Of a DNA stretch of 64,000 bases, positions 59,108 through 64,000 are shown piece after piece. The notes beneath the pieces were generated by a model that was given only the letters and a program-made list of their open reading frames with translations, was not told where the DNA came from and ran no database searches. The stretch is from Pseudoclavibacter helvolus (GTDB taxonomy: Bacteria; Actinomycetota; Actinomycetes; Actinomycetales; Microbacteriaceae). The DNA lies in contig NZ_JACHWJ010000001.1 in NCBI RefSeq assembly GCF_014191305.1, positions 992,001 to 1,056,000 of the forward strand. Reading direction: 5' to 3'. The first letter of the stretch is position 1; the number at the start of each line of letters is the position of its first letter. A program made the position numbers and the translations under genes.

Positions 59108-60121
59108 ATGAGCGAAGCATCAACGCTGCAGGCCGCAGCCGCCGTCGAACTCGCAGTTGTCGTCCGCTCGGGATTCATCGAATCCAGACACGTCGGAGCT
59201 GCTGTGCTCACCAGCACGGACGCCACCATCCGCGCGGAGCTCGGAGATGGGCACCAGCCAGTGTTCCCTCGATCGACGCTCAAGCTGTTCCAGGCGCAGA
59301 CCGCGCTTGCCCTCGGCGCGCGGCTCAACGACGAGCAGACCGCGATCGCCTGCGGCAGCCACTCTGGCTCCCCTGCGCACGTCGCGCACGTGCGCGAGAT
59401 CCTGCATGCGAGCGGACTCGACGACCGCGCGCTCGCGTGCCCAGCGTCCTGGCCTCGAGACCGTGCATCCCGCGATGCGCTGGTTCGCGCTGGCGAGGCC
59501 TCCTCAGCCGTGTACATGGAGTGCAGCGGCAAGCACGCTGCGATGCTGGCGGCGTGCGTCGCGCAGGGCTGGCCAACCGACGGGTACCTGGCCGTCGAGC
59601 ATCCCCTCCAGGTTGCCATCAGGGACACGATCGAGCGTATGACCAGGGAACGCCCGAGTGCCGTCGGGATCGACGGCTGCGGCGCGCCCGTCTTCGCCGT
59701 GAGCCTCGTCGGGCTGGCGGCCGCGGCCAGTCGGCTCGCTACGGCAAGTGCGTCCTCGCCCTTCCCGCTGTTCAAGGCAGCCGCCGCCGTCTGGCGGTCA
59801 GTGCTCTCGAACGGGTGGCTCATCGAGGGGCACGGCCGGCCGAACTCGCTGGTCATCTCGGAGCTCGGCGTCCTGGCGAAATCGGGAGCTGAGGGCGTGC
59901 TTCTGCTCGCGGCGCCTGACGGCACAGCCGTGGCTCTGAAGATGCTCGACGGCTCCAACCGAGGCACGACCCTCGTCGGCTTGCAGCTGCTCGTCGCTGC
60001 GGGCGCAGTCGATGTGAGCCGAGTGCAGCAACTCCTGCCGCGCCTCGGGCTCGAGGTGCTCGGCGGTGGGGTGCTTGTCGGCGAGATCATGGTCGGCGCC
60101 GGAGTGCCCACGAGCCTGTAG
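59108..60121 (+). CDS. Type III-like (thermolabile) asparaginase
   Basis: 337 residues of the PF06089-type asparaginase family, unrelated to the E. coli enzymes. Motifs: FPRSTLKLFQ (Arg-Ser-Thr-x-Lys, 54-60), ACGSHSG, and CSGKHAAML in the middle with the nucleophilic Ser/Lys pair, then GIDGCGAPVF. Predicted to hydrolyse asparagine to aspartate; substrate specificity is family-based. Starts 112 bases divergent from the site-2 protease, with TAGGCT nine bases before ATG. No ribosome-binding site. Confidence 0.85.
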   Translation: MSEASTLQAAAAVELAVVVRSGFIESRHVGAAVLTSTDATIRAELGDGHQPVFPRSTLKLFQAQTALALGARLNDEQTAIACGSHSGSPAHVAHVREILHASGLDDRALACPASWPRDRASRDALVRAGEASSAVYMECSGKHAAMLAACVAQGWPTDGYLAVEHPLQVAIRDTIERMTRERPSAVGIDGCGAPVFAVSLVGLAAAASRLATASASSPFPLFKAAAAVWRSVLSNGWLIEGHGRPNSLVISELGVLAKSGAEGVLLLAAPDGTAVALKMLDGSNRGTTLVGLQLLVAAGAVDVSRVQQLLPRLGLEVLGGGVLVGEIMVGAGVPTSL

Positions 60122-60139
60122 CGCCGCCGCGAGCCCGCC

Positions 60140-63112
60140 TCAGACGGTCCCGGATTCAGGCGTTCCCGGCTCAGGCGTTCCCGGTTCAGGATCAGACCAA
60201 CGGATGCGGACCATCCTGCCCTCGGTGTCGCGCAGGACCGCGCTGCGGGACGAGTCGGTCGTGAGCGGCGGCAAGGGGTCGCCCCTGAAGAACGCGCGAT
60301 GCTCGCCCGGAGTCACGCCAGACAGCAGGACGTGATGTTCCGTGGAGAGCCTCGAAAGGGCCCCGAACTGCGACTGCCACCCCTCCGGATCACCGATGAC
60401 AGCTCTCGGGCGGGCCGAATGCGGCTTCTCGCCGGCTCGCACGCCGGACAGGCTCGAGCCCTCGGCACGCCAGTCCGCGAGTTCGATGCACTCGAAGCCC
60501 CGCCCCTCCAGGACACGCCGGAGGGCAGCCCGCTGCCGCGCGACGACCAACAGCTCGTTCCCGAGCTCGTTCCGGTCATCGGCAGGGGAAGGCGCGGGCA
60601 GGTCCGGGAAAGCGACAAGCCCCGAGCCCATCCGGCGGAGCTCCTCGGTCGCTCGAGCCACCTGACACTCGAGTCCACGCCAGACTGCCCGCCCTGGCGG
60701 AGCGTCGGCACGGTGATCACGTGCCTCGCCTCCGGCCATGACAAAGCCGGCTCGGTCTCCCCCGACAAGACGCAGCGTCTGGGCAGTGGCGGAGACAAGA
60801 GGCGCGGTCCCTCCCGTCACCCGACTCAGGGAGAAGACCAGCGCAGGTGAAGCCGAGGCAGAGTGCCTGACGAGTCGCTCGAGCTTCTCGACCACCGCAG
60901 TTCGATGTGGCTCCTCGATGCCGGCGAGGAGCACATCGATGTCGTCGATGACCAGAAGCCCCGGCTGTGCTGTGAGGTCGTCCGCGAACAGCTGGTCCCA
61001 GGCCGACTCGACGTCTGAGTCGAGAACAACAACACGGCGGGCCACGAGGCTGACCGCTGCTCGTGCAGCCTCGACAAGCACCGCGAGGCAGGCGGACTTG
61101 CCCGTGCGTGGGCCGCCGATCACCACCAACGCGCCCAACGCTGTGTCCAGCCGCGCGGGCGACTGCCGCCTGGCAAGCGTGTCGTCGAGTACACCGAACG
61201 CGACCCCGGTCCCGTCCGAGGCAAGCTCAGCCAGCTTGATCTGCGGGGGAAGTGCCGGGAGCCAGGGGCGACCTGGGGAGGCGTAACCGAGGTGCGCTTC
61301 CCGCTCCACCGCCGCCTCAGTGAGTCGGGCGATCGTTCGGCGCTCGCGCTGTTCGACCTGAACCTCCGTGATCCGATCACCGGCAGCGACAAGGGCGCGC
61401 CCCGGTGAAGCGGCGGGCAGGCGGGCGGCGGATGCGCTGCCGAGCAACGCGGTGCTATCGGCGTCCGAGATCACTCGAAGGCACACGCGGACGCCGCAGT
61501 TCGCGAGCGTCGCGCCTCGAACGGCGACCGCGGGTTGCTGGGCGCAGAGGACAAGGTGCATCCCAAGGCTTCTCCCCCTCGCCGAGATATCCGCGAAGAG
61601 TTCCTGCAAGTCCGCTCCGGCGTCGACGAGCGCCTGGTACTCGTCCACGAGGATGACAAGTCGCGGGAGGCCGGGCAGTTGGCCGATGTCCGCCACGCCA
61701 GCAGCACGAAGGGCGAGCTCGCGCTCGCGCACTTCTGCGCCGAGGCTGATCGCTGCCCGGCGCGCTTCGCTCGCGTCCAGGTCCGTGACGATCCCCACAC
61801 AGTGTGGAAGCGAGGCTATCGGGTCGAACGTGGCCCCGCCCTTGAAATCGAAGCAGAGAATCTGGACCTCACGAGTAGACCTTGCTTCCGTCATCGCGAG
61901 CACCCAGGTCATGAGCAGCTCGCTCTTGCCGGATCCTGTCGTGCCACCGATGACTGCGTGCGGACCGGCGCGAACGAGATCGATACCGAACGGTGCTCCG
62001 CCGCTGGTGCCGAGCACCGCATGCAGCGACGATGGTCCTCGGGCCGCTTGCCCCACGGCGGCCTCCGCTTGCACGGTTGCCCCATCGAACAAAGACTGCC
62101 CGTGCGTCGTGTCACTGGGAGGGCTCGTGCCAGCGGCGTCGAGCCAGGCAAGACTGCAGGCGCGCATCTCCTCTGCCGTGACGAAAGCAGGACGCAGCGT
62201 CAGCCGCTGCCCGCCGCTGAGCTCGACTCGCGCGCTCGAGGTGTCCTCGAGTTGTAGGCGCACCACGGGAGCGGGCAGCGCCGAGCTCTCCGCCCGGCTC
62301 ACCGGGGCGCCGGCTCCCCTGAGGTCGAGGAGGAGCTCCCGCGGTCCAGTCTCGGACCCGGACGCGGCATCGATCCAGCTCCACGGCATGCCAAGAACGG
62401 CAAGCTCGCGAGCTAGGAGCGACGCTAGCTCTCCTCGGGCTATGCCGGGCACCGGAGCTGATCCATGGCCCTGCAGGAGCAACGCACGCCCCGCCGCCAG
62501 GACGAGCTGATGTGGGCCACTGACGGCGACTCTTGCGGCGTCCGGCAGGACGGGGGCTTCTCGGTGCGTGAAGTGGTTTTCGAGTTCTCGTCGGGCAGAC
62601 GGGGGCAGATCTCTCAGCTCTCCCCTGACCTGGATGCGCGCCCTCACCGAGCCGAACCCAAGGCTGACCGAGACGGCGGACAGTTCACGCTCGCCAGCCA
62701 CGAGCGCCCGCGCGCCCGGCGCGGAGCGGTGGAGGGCGACCAGGTCCTCCCTGGCGAGCTGAGCTGCCTGACGCACGCAGGTGTGCAGCTCCCGGTCGAA
62801 CGATGCCAGCGCCCTCGCCTGCTCTGCACGCACTTGACGGCGCGCCTCAACGTAATTGGCAACAGCCAGAGCCGGACCGAGTACCGCAAAGGCGAGCATC
62901 GCGGGAGACCCGAGCAGCAGCCACAGCGCGATGGATACGACAACCGGGGCCACGGCCATGACAACCGGGAACGGCACAGCTCGAGGTTCGGCGAGTGGCG
63001 CGGGGAGGTGCAGCTCCCCATCGTTCAGCTCGAAACGGAGTGATGCAGACCCCGGCCCGGCGGATGACTCAGCTGTCACGCCTGAGAGCGGACGCGGATT
63101 CGGTTTCCTCAT
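60140..63112 (-). CDS. FtsK/SpoIIIE (EccC-like) membrane ATPase
   Basis: 990 residues. Two membrane helices near 45-88, an EccC-type N-terminal region, then a first P-loop ATPase domain (Walker A GGTTGSGKS, Lys396; Walker B LVILVDEYQAL at 486-496) and a second, divergent ATPase domain (Walker A GGPRTGKS, Lys672; LLVIDDIDVLL at 719-729). The order of a membrane pair followed by tandem ATPases resembles EccC of type VII secretion more than FtsK, which has four helices and one motor. The C-terminus ends in a PEPGTPEPGT repeat. ATG 63112 has AGGAG; it overlaps the DUF4192 gene by 44 bases. Confidence 0.85.
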   Translation of the reverse strand: MRKPNPRPLSGVTAESSAGPGSASLRFELNDGELHLPAPLAEPRAVPFPVVMAVAPVVVSIALWLLLGSPAMLAFAVLGPALAVANYVEARRQVRAEQARALASFDRELHTCVRQAAQLAREDLVALHRSAPGARALVAGERELSAVSVSLGFGSVRARIQVRGELRDLPPSARRELENHFTHREAPVLPDAARVAVSGPHQLVLAAGRALLLQGHGSAPVPGIARGELASLLARELAVLGMPWSWIDAASGSETGPRELLLDLRGAGAPVSRAESSALPAPVVRLQLEDTSSARVELSGGQRLTLRPAFVTAEEMRACSLAWLDAAGTSPPSDTTHGQSLFDGATVQAEAAVGQAARGPSSLHAVLGTSGGAPFGIDLVRAGPHAVIGGTTGSGKSELLMTWVLAMTEARSTREVQILCFDFKGGATFDPIASLPHCVGIVTDLDASEARRAAISLGAEVRERELALRAAGVADIGQLPGLPRLVILVDEYQALVDAGADLQELFADISARGRSLGMHLVLCAQQPAVAVRGATLANCGVRVCLRVISDADSTALLGSASAARLPAASPGRALVAAGDRITEVQVEQRERRTIARLTEAAVEREAHLGYASPGRPWLPALPPQIKLAELASDGTGVAFGVLDDTLARRQSPARLDTALGALVVIGGPRTGKSACLAVLVEAARAAVSLVARRVVVLDSDVESAWDQLFADDLTAQPGLLVIDDIDVLLAGIEEPHRTAVVEKLERLVRHSASASPALVFSLSRVTGGTAPLVSATAQTLRLVGGDRAGFVMAGGEARDHRADAPPGRAVWRGLECQVARATEELRRMGSGLVAFPDLPAPSPADDRNELGNELLVVARQRAALRRVLEGRGFECIELADWRAEGSSLSGVRAGEKPHSARPRAVIGDPEGWQSQFGALSRLSTEHHVLLSGVTPGEHRAFFRGDPLPPLTTDSSRSAVLRDTEGRMVRIRWSDPEPGTPEPGTPESGTV

Positions 63113-64000
63113 TCCACTCCTCGACGACCGAGAGCCACGGAGCCACGACGTTCCGCTCGACAAGCCAGGCGACGCTCGACGCCAGGGAGTCATCCGGTCT
63201 GACCGACAGCGCGCTCTGCGCGAAGGACGCGGCGGCGCTCGAGCGCCCGGAGGCCCACTCGAGCCAGCTGAGGCCCGCGAGGAGCCCAGACTCGTCGTCG
63301 AGATCGACAAGCGCGGCCAGCTCTCGCAGCACCCTGACCGCACCGCGGACGCGCTTGCGCGAGAACGCCGGCAGTCGGGGCTGTTCGCTCTCGCCGATGA
63401 CGGTGCCCCAGACCTGGGCCAGCGAGAGCAGTCCATCACTCGCGCCGAAAGCGATGGTCACGAGCAGGAGCTCAGACGTGTGACGGCCCCGGAGCATGCA
63501 GAGGAGCTGCGCGAGCCTCGCGTCATCTGGGCCAGCAGAGAGGCTCGCGGGGGCGAATGACGTCAGCCAGCCTCGACGCATCGACGTCAGGTCTTCCTCT
63601 CCGTCGTGCAGCTGCCAGTGGCGCTCGTCGGCCTCGGCGAAGGCAAGCCTTCTGCTTCTCGAGGCAGGAGCGACGGCAGAGTCGTCGACGGGCTTCGGGG
63701 CGGCATCCAGCCAGCTCTGCTGAGTTCCGAGTCCCCGTGGGCCGATGTCGCAGCAGTCAGGATCGTCGCAACCGTAGACGCCCCAGGCATCCGAGGCCCG
63801 GCAGATGCAGAGCACAACCTCGATTCCTGCCCTGTCCGACGCAGCCACGAGCTCTTCCGCAAGCCAGGAGAACGGTGGCCTCGGCCCAACGCCGAATGGC
63901 AGGTCGGGGCTCAGCACGAAAACAACACGCTCGATGCTGTTCAGATGCGCCAGGTGTCCGACTACAGCGTTGGCGTACGCGCCTCGGACCGGAGGCCGCC
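63069..64000 (-). CDS. DUF4192 domain protein (N-terminus beyond window)
   Basis: Frame open to the right edge; 310 residues visible. The hydrophobic segment VVFVLSPDLPFGVG, the WGVYGCDDPDCCDIGPRG cysteine-containing segment and the GRHTSELLLVTIAFG stretch match DUF4192, an actinobacterial family of unknown function. C-terminal TPR-like helices follow. Downstream FtsK-like gene overlaps its end, so the two may be coupled. Confidence 0.85.
   Translation of the reverse strand, partial: RPPVRGAYANAVVGHLAHLNSIERVVFVLSPDLPFGVGPRPPFSWLAEELVAASDRAGIEVVLCICRASDAWGVYGCDDPDCCDIGPRGLGTQQSWLDAAPKPVDDSAVAPASRSRRLAFAEADERHWQLHDGEEDLTSMRRGWLTSFAPASLSAGPDDARLAQLLCMLRGRHTSELLLVTIAFGASDGLLSLAQVWGTVIGESEQPRLPAFSRKRVRGAVRVLRELAALVDLDDESGLLAGLSWLEWASGRSSAAASFAQSALSVRPDDSLASSVAWLVERNVVAPWLSVVEEWNEETESASALRRDS

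Noticed and set aside
60140-60190. Short tandem repeat at the 3' end of the FtsK-like gene as a mobile or attachment site
   Set aside because: It simply encodes a PEPGT repeat in frame; no flanking duplications or integrase genes.
63113-63439. N-terminal extension of the FtsK/EccC-like frame
   Set aside because: It overlaps the DUF4192 gene and is Ser/Arg-rich; ATG 63112 with AGGAG matches the start of sensible sequence.

Overview
The window is high-GC DNA from an actinobacterium, most likely a member of the Microbacteriaceae (Micrococcales). This is inferred from the gene content and order: the hrcA-dnaJ-rsmE-hinT-phoH-ybeY-CNNM-era and nusA-ylxR-infB-rbfA-truB-ribF series, a mycothiol-type (MDMPI) enzyme, a DUF4192 protein, a very long Gly/Pro/Arg-rich IF2 linker, frequent GTG/TTG starts, many 4-base stop/start overlaps, and several genes whose -10-like box lies 6-8 bases before the start codon, as in leaderless actinobacterial transcripts. 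I see no tRNA, rRNA, CRISPR array, prophage or insertion sequence. It is dense core chromosome with a few accessory insertions, and no gene-free stretch exceeds about 270 bases.

Region 1 (1-25 kb): dnaG (cut by the window edge), dgt, dus, a DUF4352-like lipid/membrane-anchored protein and glyS on the minus strand; a divergent 866-residue membrane protein of unknown function; uppS and recO; a TRIC-type channel; leuA behind a likely leucine attenuator; then one long minus-strand operon running hrcA, dnaJ, rsmE, hinT, phoH, ybeY, a CNNM/CorC protein, era, histidine kinase, response regulator. hrcA is preceded by a CIRCE-like operator. hemW and a DUF4870 protein follow.

Region 2 (24-37.6 kb): a TIGR01777 epimerase, dapB with a small TPR membrane protein, a histidine phosphatase, an M16 peptidase, pnp, a PPK2 polyphosphate kinase, rpsO (with a possible three-helix leader), an FKBP and two tandem PrsW-family intramembrane proteases, a coiled-coil protein built of 11-residue repeats, and aspA. 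Strong hairpin terminators separate most of these units.

Region 3 (37.6-52.4 kb): an SNF2-type helicase, an MDMPI-family enzyme, then the translation/transcription block ribF, two small membrane proteins, truB, rbfA, infB, ylxR, nusA, proS. Two things stand out. A single uninterrupted reading frame joins a ketopantoate reductase to a MutY adenine glycosylase, and rimP is absent from its usual place before nusA. The infB ribosome-binding site lies in a 12-bp perfect hairpin.

Region 4 (52.4-64 kb): a complete MoxR-Bat type operon (moxR, DUF58, a DUF4381-like protein, two von Willebrand A proteins, a TPR protein), a site-2 protease of the RseP/Rip family, a type III-like asparaginase, and a two-ATPase FtsK/EccC-like membrane protein with a DUF4192 gene running off the right edge.

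The best candidates for something undescribed are the PanE-MutY fusion, the RNA leaders of leuA, rpsO and infB, the tandem PrsW/FKBP unit, the EccC-like ATPase without visible ESX partners, and the 11-mer repeat protein.
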